Counted from the first letter of the stretch, positions 1-10,169 are shown. The stretch is 64,000 nucleotides of DNA from an uncultured bacterium (GCA_905216055.1 CAJMSH010000008.1:1-64000), one strand, 5' to 3'. Notes: generated from the sequence alone by a model not told the origin. Program-made: numbers and translations.

Positions 1-1
1 A

Positions 2-640
2 ATAAACTGGCTATTTTATGATTACATGAAAGACCGTTCTAAAGTGTATGATTTTTGCAAACGTGCATACGATATAATCGCAGCGTTGATAATACTTATT
101 GTGACATCTCCAATACTTTTGTATATTGGGATCCGTGTAAAATTAACAGATGGCGGAAATGCAATTTATACCCAAAACAGAGTTGGGAAAGATGGAAAAG
201 TATTCAAAGCATATAAATTAAGAACAATGTATGCAAATGATTATGTTCCAAAAGCTGGGCAAATAGGTCATACAGAACCTCAAGATGAAGATAATAGAGT
301 TATACCATTTTGCAAATTTGTAAGAAAAGCAAGACTAGATGAAATTCCTCAAATGGTAAATATTTTAAAAGGTGAAATGTCAATTGTAGGCCCAAGATGT
401 GAATGGGAAGATTTAGTAAAAATATATTCAAAAGAAATATCATATTACTCTTGCCGTATGTGGGTGAAAACAGGCTGGACAGGTTGGGCTCAAATCAACC
501 AAGGTCATTGCGTTTTAGCAGATGATGTTTCAGAAAAACTTCAATATGACTTGTATTATTTGAAACACAGAAACTTGCTATGGGAAATCGGGATCTTAAT
601 AAAAGCAGTGTTTTTGGCTCTCGGAGGCAGACATGGATAA
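2..640 (+). CDS. Initiating sugar transferase (bacterial sugar transferase family), 5' end probably cut by window
   Basis: Membrane enzyme of the polyprenyl-phosphate glycosyl-1-phosphate transferase family, which loads the first sugar phosphate on the lipid carrier for polysaccharide assembly. Counting from the ATG at base 26, a hydrophobic helix spans about residues 15-35, followed by the family motifs AYKLRTM, KARLDEIPQ and MSIVGPR. The frame is open to the left edge and the codons before the ATG read NWLFYDY, which resembles the linker that precedes this domain in longer family members, so the true start is probably outside the window. It overlaps the next gene by 8 bases and heads the surface-polysaccharide operon. 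Confidence 0.88.
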   Translation: MNWLFYDYMKDRSKVYDFCKRAYDIIAALIILIVTSPILLYIGIRVKLTDGGNAIYTQNRVGKDGKVFKAYKLRTMYANDYVPKAGQIGHTEPQDEDNRVIPFCKFVRKARLDEIPQMVNILKGEMSIVGPRCEWEDLVKIYSKEISYYSCRMWVKTGWTGWAQINQGHCVLADDVSEKLQYDLYYLKHRNLLWEIGILIKAVFLALGGRHG

Positions 641-1520
641 GAATTTTGATGTTTCAATAATTATTGTTAATTGGAATTCAGGGAAATATTTACAAGAAAC
701 GATTGAATCTTTAGAACAACAGACTCAAGAAATTAATTATGAAGTTATAATTATCGATAATAATTCTGATAAAAATGAAGAAAGTTTTAAATATATTGAA
801 AATGTTTTAGATGGGAAAGACAATTTCAGAATAATCAAAAGTACAGAAAATTTAGGGTTTGCAAAAGCAAATAATCAGGTAATGCAAATTGCAAAAGGGC
901 GCAATTTCTTAATATTAAATCCTGATGTAATTTTTCACAATAATGTAGTTAAAATTTTATCAGATTATTTAGATGAAAATACTAATGTAGGAATGGTTGG
1001 TCCAAAAGTTTTAAATCCAAATGGAAGTTTTCAACAACCTTGCCTCAGAGGCAAACCTTATCCAAAAGATACATTATTCCATTTAATAGGGCTTGCAAAA
1101 GCTTTTTCTAAAAATGAATATTTTAATGGTTATGCACTATGGCATTTAGATAGAGAACAAATTCAAAATTGTTGGGCATTATCAGGATGCTGTATGATGG
1201 TCAAAAAATCTTTATTTGAACAAATTGGCGGAATGGATGAACAATTTTTTATGTACCAAGAAGAAACTGATTGGGGCATAAGAACAAAAAACATAGGTAA
1301 AGAAGTTGTATATAATCCAAATGCAATAGTAACTCATATCGGAGGAGTAACAACCAAAAGAATAAAAATAAAAAGTATTTATATTTTCACTCAATCAATG
1401 GAAAAATTTTTCAAAAAACATTTTTGGAAAAGATATAATTTCTTTCAAAAAGCTTTTTGGTTAACTCTAATATGGGGAAATTTTGGATTAAAATATCTGA
1501 AAGGATTCTTTAGTAAATGA
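633..1520 (+). CDS. Family 2 glycosyltransferase (rhamnosyltransferase-like)
   Basis: Cytoplasmic GT-A fold glycosyltransferase that adds a sugar to the lipid-linked repeat unit. The N-terminus (VSIIIVNWNSGKYL) is the usual GT2 start. A nucleotide-sugar-binding strand ends in LNPDV near residue 97, and GGMDEQFFMYQEETDW near residues 198-213 is the acceptor and catalytic-base region typical of rhamnosyltransferase-like members. The length of 295 residues is normal. It overlaps the sugar transferase by 8 bases and the next GT4 gene by 4 bases (ATGA), so translation is probably coupled. Acceptor and donor cannot be read from sequence. Confidence 0.93.
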   Translation: MDKNFDVSIIIVNWNSGKYLQETIESLEQQTQEINYEVIIIDNNSDKNEESFKYIENVLDGKDNFRIIKSTENLGFAKANNQVMQIAKGRNFLILNPDVIFHNNVVKILSDYLDENTNVGMVGPKVLNPNGSFQQPCLRGKPYPKDTLFHLIGLAKAFSKNEYFNGYALWHLDREQIQNCWALSGCCMMVKKSLFEQIGGMDEQFFMYQEETDWGIRTKNIGKEVVYNPNAIVTHIGGVTTKRIKIKSIYIFTQSMEKFFKKHFWKRYNFFQKAFWLTLIWGNFGLKYLKGFFSK

Positions 1521-2590
1521 TCATAACTTTTTATACTCCAACTTTAAAACTAACAGGTGGCAATTTGGTAATGTTTCAATATGCTAAATACTTAGCTTCA
1601 CAAGAAAATTGTGAAGTTTATATTATAGCTCCTGATGTTGAAAAAAAAGATTATATTCAAAATGGAATTAATATAAAAACATTTAAAAAATTTCCAAACA
1701 AGTATTTTGAACATATATTTTTTCAGTTGATATATTTAAAACAATTTTTTAAATTAACTCCAAAATCAGATATAATAATTCCTATATTTTTTCCTTTAAG
1801 CATACATGCAATATATTCTAAGAAAATGGGAAAAACAGAAAAAGTAATATCTTTATTCCAAGATTTCAAGACAATGTATTGGTTTGGTAATTATATATAT
1901 TTTCTACTACGTTTACCAATAATCGTTAATAATATAGATGACTTTATAGCAGTATCAACCCCTACTGCAAAAGAAATATTACAATATGCCAAAAAAGAAG
2001 CAATTATAATACCTAATGGTATTAATACGAATATTTTTTATCCAAGAAAAGTTGAAAAGGAAAATTACATATTGTTTATAGGAAGTTCTAAAACAAAGGG
2101 GGTTAAAGAATTTGTAAAATCTTATAAACTAGTAAAACGAGAGTTTCCTGAATTAAAAGCTATAATAGTTGGGCCTAATTTATATAATACTGATGATTCT
2201 GATATTACATTTTTAGGTACTATTAAAGATAAAGATAATTTAGCATTATTATATTCCAAAGCATTAGTTTATGTAAGTCAAAGTTATGGAGATAGCTTTG
2301 GGTTACCTCCTCTTGAAGCTATGGCTTGTGGGACTGCGGTAGTACTTACAGATACAGTTGGGGCAAAAGAGTATGCTGTTGATGGCGAAAATTCTATCAT
2401 TATACCAATTAAAAATATAAATAAAACAGCTGAAGCCATTATTAAAATATTAAGAAATAAAAATATCAGAGAAAAATTCGAAAAAAATGGTATAGAAACA
2501 GCATCTAAATATTCTTTGGACAATACTAATAAAAATATAACTAAACTTATATGGAGTTTTAATAAACAGACATGCAAATTTTCAAAGTAA
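1517..2590 (+). CDS. Family 4 glycosyltransferase
   Basis: GT-B fold retaining glycosyltransferase of the GT4 group, 357 residues. The N-terminal domain has the GGN loop near residues 14-16 (TGGNLVMFQYAK). The C-terminal domain starts near residue 178 and carries YVSQSYGDSFGLPPLEAMACG, the E-x7-E nucleotide-sugar-binding region of the family. The start overlaps the stop of the GT2 gene by 4 bases. It presumably extends the repeat unit of this locus; the sugar is unknown. Confidence 0.92.
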   Translation: MIITFYTPTLKLTGGNLVMFQYAKYLASQENCEVYIIAPDVEKKDYIQNGINIKTFKKFPNKYFEHIFFQLIYLKQFFKLTPKSDIIIPIFFPLSIHAIYSKKMGKTEKVISLFQDFKTMYWFGNYIYFLLRLPIIVNNIDDFIAVSTPTAKEILQYAKKEAIIIPNGINTNIFYPRKVEKENYILFIGSSKTKGVKEFVKSYKLVKREFPELKAIIVGPNLYNTDDSDITFLGTIKDKDNLALLYSKALVYVSQSYGDSFGLPPLEAMACGTAVVLTDTVGAKEYAVDGENSIIIPIKNINKTAEAIIKILRNKNIREKFEKNGIETASKYSLDNTNKNITKLIWSFNKQTCKFSK

Positions 2591-3960
2591 GTATTTTTAA
2601 TATATTTTATATATTTTGTTTAATTATTCCGTTTTTATTATTTATTACAGATATAAATGTAGCTTATTCTCTTATAATCCCATATTCTATAGCAATGTTT
2701 ATTGCTTTTATAATTGCTGTAATTATTAATATTAACACAAAAAATAGATTTTATTCACGAATATATTTACTTACTACATTATTTCATCTTCTAGCTGGTA
2801 TTTTTATACAAATTTTAAAATATAAAATACTAAATTTACCAACAATAGGTGGATTTGCTGGAATTGGAATTGATAATGACGGGACATTATACCATAACTA
2901 TGCAAAAATTTTATTACAAAATCCTCAGTATGATACCTTATTTTTTGCCAAAATAGTAGCAATAATATATAAAATTTTTGGTGTTAATGAATATACTGTT
3001 TGTGCAATCAACACATTATTTTCAGGATTTATATCCTTTTTTATAGTTAAAATGGGAGAGACAATATATAAAGATAACTTTACTGTTAAATTTTTAGGTT
3101 ATATAACTACTTTTTCTTTTACTGTGACAGCATATACATCTGTTTTAATGAGAGATGTTTATATTATTTTATTATCATATATGATAATTTTCTTTTATTA
3201 TGTTTTTTATAAGAAAAAAAATATATACTATTTATTATTTTCAATCTTCAGTTTTTTCTTATTGTGTCCAATACGAGCTTATGCAGCAGCAGCTACATTT
3301 ATTGCGTGTATTACTGCCCATTTAATTCTTGTATCCAATCTTAAATACAAAAATTTTATAATAAAGACCAATAGATATATGATTACTGTATTTATTATGG
3401 TAATAGTTATACTAACATTGTTAATTATTTTCCAAAACTTTTTAAGGATTGATTATATAATTTCCCTATTTGACATGGATACAATTTTAAAAGTAAGTGA
3501 AGAGGGTTATGGTGGAGCAAATTCAAGCTTTGGTATTGATAGAGTAGCTCTATCGAAGTGTTTGCCTTTATTTTTATTAATAGGTTATTTTTGCATGTTT
3601 TTTGCACCATTTCCACACCAATGGTTATTATCAAAAAACATAGTTCAAGCTTTTTCAGCTAGTGAGACTATTATCTTATATATATTTTTGTTGCCTTCAT
3701 TTTTTATGGGCATAATTAAAGGTTTTAAAGATAGAAATTTTATTATAGTTTCATCTTTCCTGTATATAATTTTTGTCTTTACTTTTTATGGAATGATATT
3801 AGATAACTCAGGTGCAGTTTTTAGAGGTAGGGCTCCATTTATTCCGCTTATTTATCTAATAGCATTATACAATACTAAAGGATTATTACTTAAAATATGT
3901 AATAAAACAAAAAAAATTATACATAAAGGAAGTTATTATGAAAAAAATATTATTAGTTAA
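2572..3960 (+). CDS. Polytopic membrane protein, candidate polysaccharide polymerase (Wzy-like) or GT-C transferase
   Basis: A 462-residue, very hydrophobic protein with about ten or more predicted membrane segments along its length. Its place among glycosyltransferases, a flippase and a chain-length protein makes it the best candidate for the Wzy-type polymerase of the operon. An acidic loop near residues 98-112 (GIDNDGTLYHNYA) after the third segment also resembles the catalytic loop of GT-C transferases, so a GT-C glycosyltransferase is the alternative. It overlaps the genes on both sides, by 19 and 23 bases. The assignment rests on topology and context, not on a firm family motif. Confidence 0.65.
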   Translation: MQIFKVSIFNIFYIFCLIIPFLLFITDINVAYSLIIPYSIAMFIAFIIAVIININTKNRFYSRIYLLTTLFHLLAGIFIQILKYKILNLPTIGGFAGIGIDNDGTLYHNYAKILLQNPQYDTLFFAKIVAIIYKIFGVNEYTVCAINTLFSGFISFFIVKMGETIYKDNFTVKFLGYITTFSFTVTAYTSVLMRDVYIILLSYMIIFFYYVFYKKKNIYYLLFSIFSFFLLCPIRAYAAAATFIACITAHLILVSNLKYKNFIIKTNRYMITVFIMVIVILTLLIIFQNFLRIDYIISLFDMDTILKVSEEGYGGANSSFGIDRVALSKCLPLFLLIGYFCMFFAPFPHQWLLSKNIVQAFSASETIILYIFLLPSFFMGIIKGFKDRNFIIVSSFLYIIFVFTFYGMILDNSGAVFRGRAPFIPLIYLIALYNTKGLLLKICNKTKKIIHKGSYYEKNIIS

Positions 3961-5179
3961 TGGAAGTTTTCTCAATAGCTCAGGATGTGGAGTTATTGCA
4001 AAAAATACATATAATATTTTAAACTCCAAAAATTTCGAAATAGAAGTATTTACTGCGCAAAATAGATCTGGTTTAATAAGTTATAAATACGAAAATCTAT
4101 TTATTGATCCATATAACACACCTAAAAAATATATAAAAAATCTATTAAACTTTTATTATAATTTTAAAAGCAGAGAAAATATTTCAAAATTATTAAGAGA
4201 TTTTAAGCCAGATATAATACATGTGCATAGTTTACAAACTTCTGCATTAACATATTCTATATTAAAACCTTGTATAGAACAAAATATTCCAATTATTATG
4301 ACATTGCATGATGTATTTTTAATTTGCCCGATGATGACACTTATGAAAAAAAACAAAATAGTTTGTAAAGATGTTTTATGCAAAGGTTTTAATAAAATAC
4401 CTTGTGTAATAAATAATTGTGGAAACAATGTAGAACAAAGTACAAGAATGGCTCTAATAAGTTTTGTTAATAAACTTACAGGGTATGATAAGCAAATTCA
4501 AAAATTTATTGCTCCATCAAAGGCATTAGCAGATATTATGATAAAATATAATAGTGATATAAATAGTAATAATATTGTAGTAATAAACAACTTTTTATCG
4601 ACTGAAGAATTAAAAGCAATTCCTAATTATACAAATAAGGGATATTTTTTGTATATTGGTAGGTTATCAATAGAAAAAGGAGTAATTTATTTATTAAAAG
4701 CAATGAAAGATTTACCTAAAGACATTAAATTAAAAATAGCAGGTACTGGCGCTGAAGAAAGTAAATTAAAAAAATATGCAAAAGAAAATAATTTAGATAA
4801 TGTTGAATTTTTAGGTTTTAAAAACAGAGAAGAAATTCAAGAGTTATATCAAAATTGTATTTCTACTATTTTACCTTGTAATTGGTTTGAGATTTTTGGA
4901 ATGACAAATATTGAATCATTTATTAATGGAAAACCTGTTATCGCATCAAATATTGGAGGTATCCCTGAAATTGTTGAAGATAATATAAATGGATTATTAT
5001 TTGAACCTGGAAATGTTGAACAGCTAAAAGAATGTATTCTTAAATATTGGAATAATCCAGATTTAGTAGTAGAACATGGTAAAAATGGTTACCAAAAAGC
5101 CATTACGCAATATACAGAAGAAAGGTATTATCAAGAATTAATAAAAGTTTATAAGGAAGTATTAAATGAAAGACAATAA
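3938..5179 (+). CDS. Family 4 glycosyltransferase
   Basis: GT-B fold glycosyltransferase of 413 residues. The N-terminal domain has PDIIHVHSLQ near residue 90 and the catalytic-histidine region TLHDVFLICPM. The C-terminal nucleotide-sugar domain has YIGRLSIEKGV near residue 240 and PCNWFEIFGMTNIESFINGKP with the conserved glutamates. A ribosome-binding site (AAGGAAG) lies 6 bases before the ATG. It overlaps the membrane protein by 23 bases. A cysteine-rich insert at about residues 130-165 (CPMM, CKDVLC, CVINNC) is common in GT4 enzymes of this type. Confidence 0.92.
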   Translation: MKKILLVNGSFLNSSGCGVIAKNTYNILNSKNFEIEVFTAQNRSGLISYKYENLFIDPYNTPKKYIKNLLNFYYNFKSRENISKLLRDFKPDIIHVHSLQTSALTYSILKPCIEQNIPIIMTLHDVFLICPMMTLMKKNKIVCKDVLCKGFNKIPCVINNCGNNVEQSTRMALISFVNKLTGYDKQIQKFIAPSKALADIMIKYNSDINSNNIVVINNFLSTEELKAIPNYTNKGYFLYIGRLSIEKGVIYLLKAMKDLPKDIKLKIAGTGAEESKLKKYAKENNLDNVEFLGFKNREEIQELYQNCISTILPCNWFEIFGMTNIESFINGKPVIASNIGGIPEIVEDNINGLLFEPGNVEQLKECILKYWNNPDLVVEHGKNGYQKAITQYTEERYYQELIKVYKEVLNERQ

Positions 5180-6374
5180 AATATATATACAAAATTTTTG
5201 GTACGTTAACAATTATGGAGCTTGTTTAACAGCTTATGCCCTATATAAAATACTTGAGAATATGGATTATAATGTATTTTTAATAGATCTTAGCCAAAAA
5301 CATGAAAAAGAACTATATTTATTTAAATCTTTTGTTACGAATTATTGTAATACGACAAAATGGATAAAAAATTTTTTAGACGTTGAAAGTATTAATAAAT
5401 CTAATACAATTTTTATTACAGGTTCTGACCAGGTTTTTAGAGCATTTTTCAAGAAAAAATATATTCGCAAATACTTTGATTATTTTCTCTTTGATTATCT
5501 AAATCCTAACGCAAAAAAAATAGCTTTTTCAGCCAGTTTTGGTTTGGATAGAGTAGGATTTATAAATGAAACTAATTTAAATACTATTGATAAAATGAAA
5601 ACTTCTTTAAAATCATTTGATTTTATATCAGTTAGAGAAAAATCTGGTGTTGAAATTTGCAAATATTTGTTTGATGTTAATGCCGAATGGATTATTGACC
5701 CAGTTTTTATATTGAATAAAAAATATTATGAAAATTTAGCAACTCAATCTAGCCAAAATTTCAATGGCAAGATTGTAAGTTGCATGTTTGATAAGAAAGA
5801 TAATAAAGTAGATAAATTTTTATTAAAGAAATATAATGCAGAAGTTATTGAATTATGGAATTCTAATCTATCTATTGAAGAATGGTTATCTGCAATAAAA
5901 GATTGTAAATTTTTAATTACAAATTCTTATCATGCAATGTGCTTTGCAATAATTTTTAATAAACCTTTTATTGCATTATCTAAAGACATGGGTGCTTCTG
6001 CAAGATTCGAATCCCTTTTTGAAATGTTAGGTATAGAAGACCAAAGTATAAATAAAATTAATGAAATTTACACAAAAAATTGTATTTTTAATGTAGATTA
6101 TGAAAAAATTAATCTAAGAATTGATGAAGAACGTCAAAAAGGAATAGATTTTCTAAAAAAAGTTCTTGATGCTCCAGTTAGTAAAAAAGAAGAAAAAATT
6201 GAAGCTAGAAAGCAATTTTTGGAAAATAAAGTATGTGAATTAGAAAAAGAAGCAACATTAAAATATCAAATCAAAAAAAAACTATGGAATTTATGGCTAA
6301 TAATATTCTATAAATATTTACCTTCTCCTATAAAAAATATAATTAAATTGATGAGGAACAAAATATGCAAGTAG
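5166..6374 (+). CDS. Polysaccharide pyruvyl transferase family protein
   Basis: Member of the CsaB/WcaK pyruvyl-transferase superfamily, 402 residues. The family features are the N-terminal NFWYVNNYGACLTAYAL, ITGSDQVFR near residue 82, IAFSASFG near 118 and ITNSYHAMCFAIIFNKPFI near 258. Such proteins add pyruvate ketals, or act as related transferases, on cell-surface glycans. A basic, lysine-rich C-terminal extension (about 345-402) may contact the membrane. It is followed directly by an F420-hydrogenase-beta-like Fe-S protein, a pairing common in capsule loci. The exact reaction is not proven by sequence. Confidence 0.85.
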   Translation: MKDNKIYIQNFWYVNNYGACLTAYALYKILENMDYNVFLIDLSQKHEKELYLFKSFVTNYCNTTKWIKNFLDVESINKSNTIFITGSDQVFRAFFKKKYIRKYFDYFLFDYLNPNAKKIAFSASFGLDRVGFINETNLNTIDKMKTSLKSFDFISVREKSGVEICKYLFDVNAEWIIDPVFILNKKYYENLATQSSQNFNGKIVSCMFDKKDNKVDKFLLKKYNAEVIELWNSNLSIEEWLSAIKDCKFLITNSYHAMCFAIIFNKPFIALSKDMGASARFESLFEMLGIEDQSINKINEIYTKNCIFNVDYEKINLRIDEERQKGIDFLKKVLDAPVSKKEEKIEARKQFLENKVCELEKEATLKYQIKKKLWNLWLIIFYKYLPSPIKNIIKLMRNKICK

Positions 6375-7540
6375 AAAATAAAACAAATTGTACTGGTTGT
6401 GGAGCCTGCTATAATGTTTGTCCAGTAAATGCAATAACTATGCAAGGTGATACATATGGATTTTATAAGCCTGTTATTGATAAAAGTAAATGTACAAATT
6501 GTGGATTATGTGAAAAAATATGTCCTTTGGATAACTATAAATCTAAAAATGATGAACCTAAAGCCTTCGCTTTAATTAATAAAGATGAAACAACTCGTTT
6601 AAAGTGCGCATCTGGAGGTGCATTTGCAGCTTTTGCAAAATTAATTCTGGAACAAAATGGTATTACATATGGTGTAATTTGGGATGATAACATTGTTGCA
6701 GTACATTCTAGAGCAGAAAATATTGAGCAATTAGAAAAGATGTTTTCATCTAAGTATGTTCAAGCAAATACCCTAGATACATTTAAACAAGTAAAAACAG
6801 ATTTAGAAAATAATAAAAAAGTCTTATTCTCAGGAACTCCTTGTCAAATTGCAGGACTAAAATCATATCTAAAAAAGGATTATGAAAATTTAGTTACTAT
6901 TGACTTAATTTGTCATGGAGTCCCTTCACCACTAATTCTTGAAAAATATAAACAAGAATTTTTGCAAAATAATCCTAATGAAAAAATAATTAATATAAAT
7001 TTTAGATCAAAACTCATTGGCTGGAACTCTTCACATACAATTACAGATATATATACAAATATAAAATTGTATTCTTTACAAAAAATTAATTATATGAAAG
7101 CTTTTTTGTATAATGCAGCAATAAATACTTCTTGCTTAGATTGTCAATTCAATAAAATCCCTAGAATTGCAGATATAACTATCGGAGATTTCTGGGGAGT
7201 AGATGAATATGATAAGTCTTTGAATGATAAGAAAGGACTTTCTATTATTTTAATAAATAATGAAAAAGGACAAAATTTATTGAATGAAATAGAAAAAATT
7301 TGTAAACTCAAAGAAGTGCCTTTAGATGTTGCAACCAAAAGAAATCCTAATATTTATTCATCATCAAAAGCTCACAAAAATAGAGAAGAATTTTTAGATT
7401 ATGTTTGTATAAAAAATAAAACTTTAAAATCAGGAGTACAAAAATATATAAAAACACCTATTTATATTGTAATTTACAGATTATTACCACAGTTTATGAA
7501 AGATTTTATTAAATATAAAATCATGAAAATGGGAAAATAA
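6365..7540 (+). CDS. Fe-S protein, coenzyme F420 hydrogenase/dehydrogenase beta-subunit family
   Basis: 391 residues. The N-terminus holds two ferredoxin-type 4Fe-4S motifs: CTGCGACYNVCP at about residues 9-20 and CTNCGLCEKICP at about 42-53. A FrhB-like domain follows, with KCASGGAFAAFAK near 80, FSGTPCQIAGL near 158 and IDLICHGVPSP near 180, then CLDCQF near 258. In polysaccharide operons this family commonly follows a pyruvyl-transferase-like gene, as here, and is thought to supply a reductive step in sugar modification. Its true donor and acceptor are unknown; the F420 name reflects homology only. It overlaps the gene before by 10 bases. Confidence 0.88.
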   Translation: MQVENKTNCTGCGACYNVCPVNAITMQGDTYGFYKPVIDKSKCTNCGLCEKICPLDNYKSKNDEPKAFALINKDETTRLKCASGGAFAAFAKLILEQNGITYGVIWDDNIVAVHSRAENIEQLEKMFSSKYVQANTLDTFKQVKTDLENNKKVLFSGTPCQIAGLKSYLKKDYENLVTIDLICHGVPSPLILEKYKQEFLQNNPNEKIININFRSKLIGWNSSHTITDIYTNIKLYSLQKINYMKAFLYNAAINTSCLDCQFNKIPRIADITIGDFWGVDEYDKSLNDKKGLSIILINNEKGQNLLNEIEKICKLKEVPLDVATKRNPNIYSSSKAHKNREEFLDYVCIKNKTLKSGVQKYIKTPIYIVIYRLLPQFMKDFIKYKIMKMGK

Positions 7541-7541
7541 A

Positions 7542-8759
7542 ATGCTTAACAAAGTAAAGAATATTATTTCAAACAACTTATATCCAATATCTTTATATGC
7601 AAGACAAATTGCAGGAACTTTAATTCTGTTTATTATTGCAAGGTATTTGTCTGTATATGATTTTGGGCTGTTTTCCAGTTATAAAAACATTGCAACTTTC
7701 TGTTTTATGTTCGCAAATTTAGATTTTTCAAACTACATTCTTGTATCATCTAAAGCAAATGTAAAAGAAGTAAAGTTGAAAATTTCGTTATTTTTATTAA
7801 ATGCCATTTTTATTGGAATATTAATAGCTATAGGCTCAACTTTTTTTAATTTAGATAGTCACATATTATTCTGTCTCGTAGTAATAAGAACATTTTTTGA
7901 CGGAACTTTTTTTGCTTTAATTCTTCCTTACTTTCAAGCAACAAAAACTTTTAATACTATTGCTAAAATTAATATTGTATATGCTATTTGTATTTCTTTA
8001 ATTGCAATTTTTTCGTATATTGTTAAACTTTCTCTATATAAATTCTTATTATTAAATATTTGTCTGGGATTAATTAATTTTATTCAATGTTCATATTTTG
8101 CAAAAATCAATTATCTTTTGGTGTTAAATCATATCAAAAGATTTTGTCAAATGGTTGATAAAAGTATTTGGGCCTATATTGGAGTTAGCATAGCATATTT
8201 TCTTTATGCTCAAATCCCATCATTATATGTCTCAACATATTTACCAAAAGAGCAAGCTGCACTATATTTTTCAGCATTTACTATAGCTGCTGTAGTTGGT
8301 TTACTAATTTCCGCACAAGTGCAAAAAATGATGCCTGATTTGATTAATAACAGTATTGAAAACATAAAATTAATATTAAAAAAGAATTTAAAAATAATGT
8401 TGTTTATCACAGGCGGATTATTTTTATTTATGCTTTTATTCGGTAAACTCATTTTATTATTGCTCTATGGACAAAGTTATTACGGAAATGCTTATCCAAT
8501 ACTTTTAATCCTAATGTTTGGTAATATTTGTGTTGCAGAAGCAGCCGTATATGGAGCATACATAACTGCTAGTGGAAATCAAAAAAGAAAAATTCCAATG
8601 CAACTTGAAGCTACTTCTTTAACAGTTTTAGGATTAATAATATTACACAAATTCGGTATATATGGAGCCGCTATTTCATTCTTATTTGCCGCAATTTATA
8701 TTTCATATAGATATACAACTTTTACTATTAAACTAATAAAAAATAATACAAGTGGCTAG
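7542..8759 (+). CDS. Polysaccharide flippase, Wzx/oligosaccharide transporter type
   Basis: A 405-residue integral membrane protein with about 12 hydrophobic segments. Its N-terminus (YARQIAGTLILFIIARYLSVYDFG) is typical of the PST/MOP-family flippases that turn lipid-linked repeat units across the cytoplasmic membrane. The final third (GNAYPILLILMFGN, and YGAYITASGNQ near residues 345-355) also fits the family. It starts one base after the stop of the Fe-S gene, so it is in the same transcript, with the polymerase candidate and chain-length protein of a Wzx/Wzy-type pathway around it. Confidence 0.87.
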   Translation: MLNKVKNIISNNLYPISLYARQIAGTLILFIIARYLSVYDFGLFSSYKNIATFCFMFANLDFSNYILVSSKANVKEVKLKISLFLLNAIFIGILIAIGSTFFNLDSHILFCLVVIRTFFDGTFFALILPYFQATKTFNTIAKINIVYAICISLIAIFSYIVKLSLYKFLLLNICLGLINFIQCSYFAKINYLLVLNHIKRFCQMVDKSIWAYIGVSIAYFLYAQIPSLYVSTYLPKEQAALYFSAFTIAAVVGLLISAQVQKMMPDLINNSIENIKLILKKNLKIMLFITGGLFLFMLLFGKLILLLLYGQSYYGNAYPILLILMFGNICVAEAAVYGAYITASGNQKRKIPMQLEATSLTVLGLIILHKFGIYGAAISFLFAAIYISYRYTTFTIKLIKNNTSG

Positions 8760-8813
8760 TATTCTTGCTTAGTTTACATTTTTATCTTAAAATAACTTAA
8801 AAAGGAGAGATTA

Positions 8814-10169
8814 ATGGAAAATTATAATTATAATCAAGAATTAGATGAAGAATTGACGATTGATTTAAAAAAAATCTTTTGCTCTTTATGGAGTAGAAAA
8901 TTTTTAATTTCAAAAGTTTTTCTTATAATTTTATTATGTTTTGTTATTTTAACATTTATTTCTCCGAAAAAATACAAAGTTGACTCCGATTTATACATAA
9001 ATAAAGCCAACAACTCAAACATGATGGAAGTTAATCCTTATGCTATTGAAGAACTTGGAGCAGGTGGTGGAATGGCTGCTCTTATGTCTGGGGGAAACGG
9101 TGCTTTAACTAATGAACTTGAATTGATGCAATCCCCGCTTGTTATAGATAAAGTTATCAGAGAAAATAATCTTGTTTACAAAAAGAAATTTGGGATTATT
9201 CCAAACAAAAAAGAAGGTGAATATATTTCAACAGCAGCCTTTTTAAAGAAAAATATATCTTTTGAAAACAAAAAAGGAACCAATGTTATTACTATTGAAT
9301 ATAAATCAAAGGATCCTAAACTTGCATACAATGTAGTAAATTCTATTATTAACAACTATGTAGAATTACACAAACAACTTAATAGCGAAAAATCAAAATC
9401 TGATAAAAAAGTTATTGAAGCAGAATACAACAAAGCTAAAAAAGCCTTGAATACAAAACTAAACAGCTCAAGCGGACTTCCTGAACAAGCTTTGGCAACT
9501 TCTGGTAATATATCAGCAATGAGCGCTTTTTCAAAATCTGCTCGACAAGCAATGGCAAACCTTACTGGACAAGTAATCCAAGGACAAAAATCTCGTGTTG
9601 CAGTAACTGAAGAAGCTGAAAAAGTTGCAGCTCTATCTTCAAAGCTTGAATGGGCAAAAATGGTTGATGAAATGTCTGATTCTTCTAAAGTTTTAGTTCT
9701 TAAAGAACCACAAAAACTTAGAGATTTTGAATATTCTTCTCCAAAACTTTTAATAAATATTTTATTAGGAATTGTATTTGGATTTATTGCTTCATTATTT
9801 GCAGTAATTTTTGCAGAAAATACAGACAAAAAACTTACTTATTCAATGCTCGGAGATAACATTATTTACAACTTGGAAGAAGATTTTTCTGATTTAAAAC
9901 TTTTATTACTGGCTAATGCTGATAAACATATGAGTATAATCACATTTGAAGATATTCCAAATAATATTCTTTCAAAATTTGAAAACATCAGAAATATAAA
10001 TTTTGTTAAAGCAGATATTTCAAACGAATTCGTAAATAACATTACAGCTTCTGATAAAGTAATTCTTATTGTGTCAGTAGGCAAAACAAATTCTAAATTC
10101 TATAAACAAATTAAATCTATGCTCGGAGAAATGAACAAAAATATTATTTCCGAAGCGATAATAAAATAA
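8814..10169 (+). CDS. Wzz-type chain length determinant protein (polysaccharide co-polymerase)
   Basis: 451 residues with two membrane segments, at about 31-50 and 312-333, around a large extracytoplasmic coiled-coil-rich domain; this is the Wzz/co-polymerase plan that sets glycan chain length. Before the first helix is the usual IDLKKIFCSLWSRKF segment. After the second helix comes a cytoplasmic tail of about 118 residues with Rossmann-like strands (KVILIVSVGKTNSKFYKQI) but no Walker A motif, which looks like a degenerate BY-kinase domain. A good ribosome-binding site (AAGGAGAG) precedes the ATG. It is the last gene of the operon and is followed by a strong terminator. Confidence 0.85.
   Translation: MENYNYNQELDEELTIDLKKIFCSLWSRKFLISKVFLIILLCFVILTFISPKKYKVDSDLYINKANNSNMMEVNPYAIEELGAGGGMAALMSGGNGALTNELELMQSPLVIDKVIRENNLVYKKKFGIIPNKKEGEYISTAAFLKKNISFENKKGTNVITIEYKSKDPKLAYNVVNSIINNYVELHKQLNSEKSKSDKKVIEAEYNKAKKALNTKLNSSSGLPEQALATSGNISAMSAFSKSARQAMANLTGQVIQGQKSRVAVTEEAEKVAALSSKLEWAKMVDEMSDSSKVLVLKEPQKLRDFEYSSPKLLINILLGIVFGFIASLFAVIFAENTDKKLTYSMLGDNIIYNLEEDFSDLKLLLLANADKHMSIITFEDIPNNILSKFENIRNINFVKADISNEFVNNITASDKVILIVSVGKTNSKFYKQIKSMLGEMNKNIISEAIIK

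Noticed and set aside
9356..9829. 157-codon open frame on the minus strand
   Set aside because: It is antisense to the wzz-like gene, has no ribosome-binding site and no recognisable domain.
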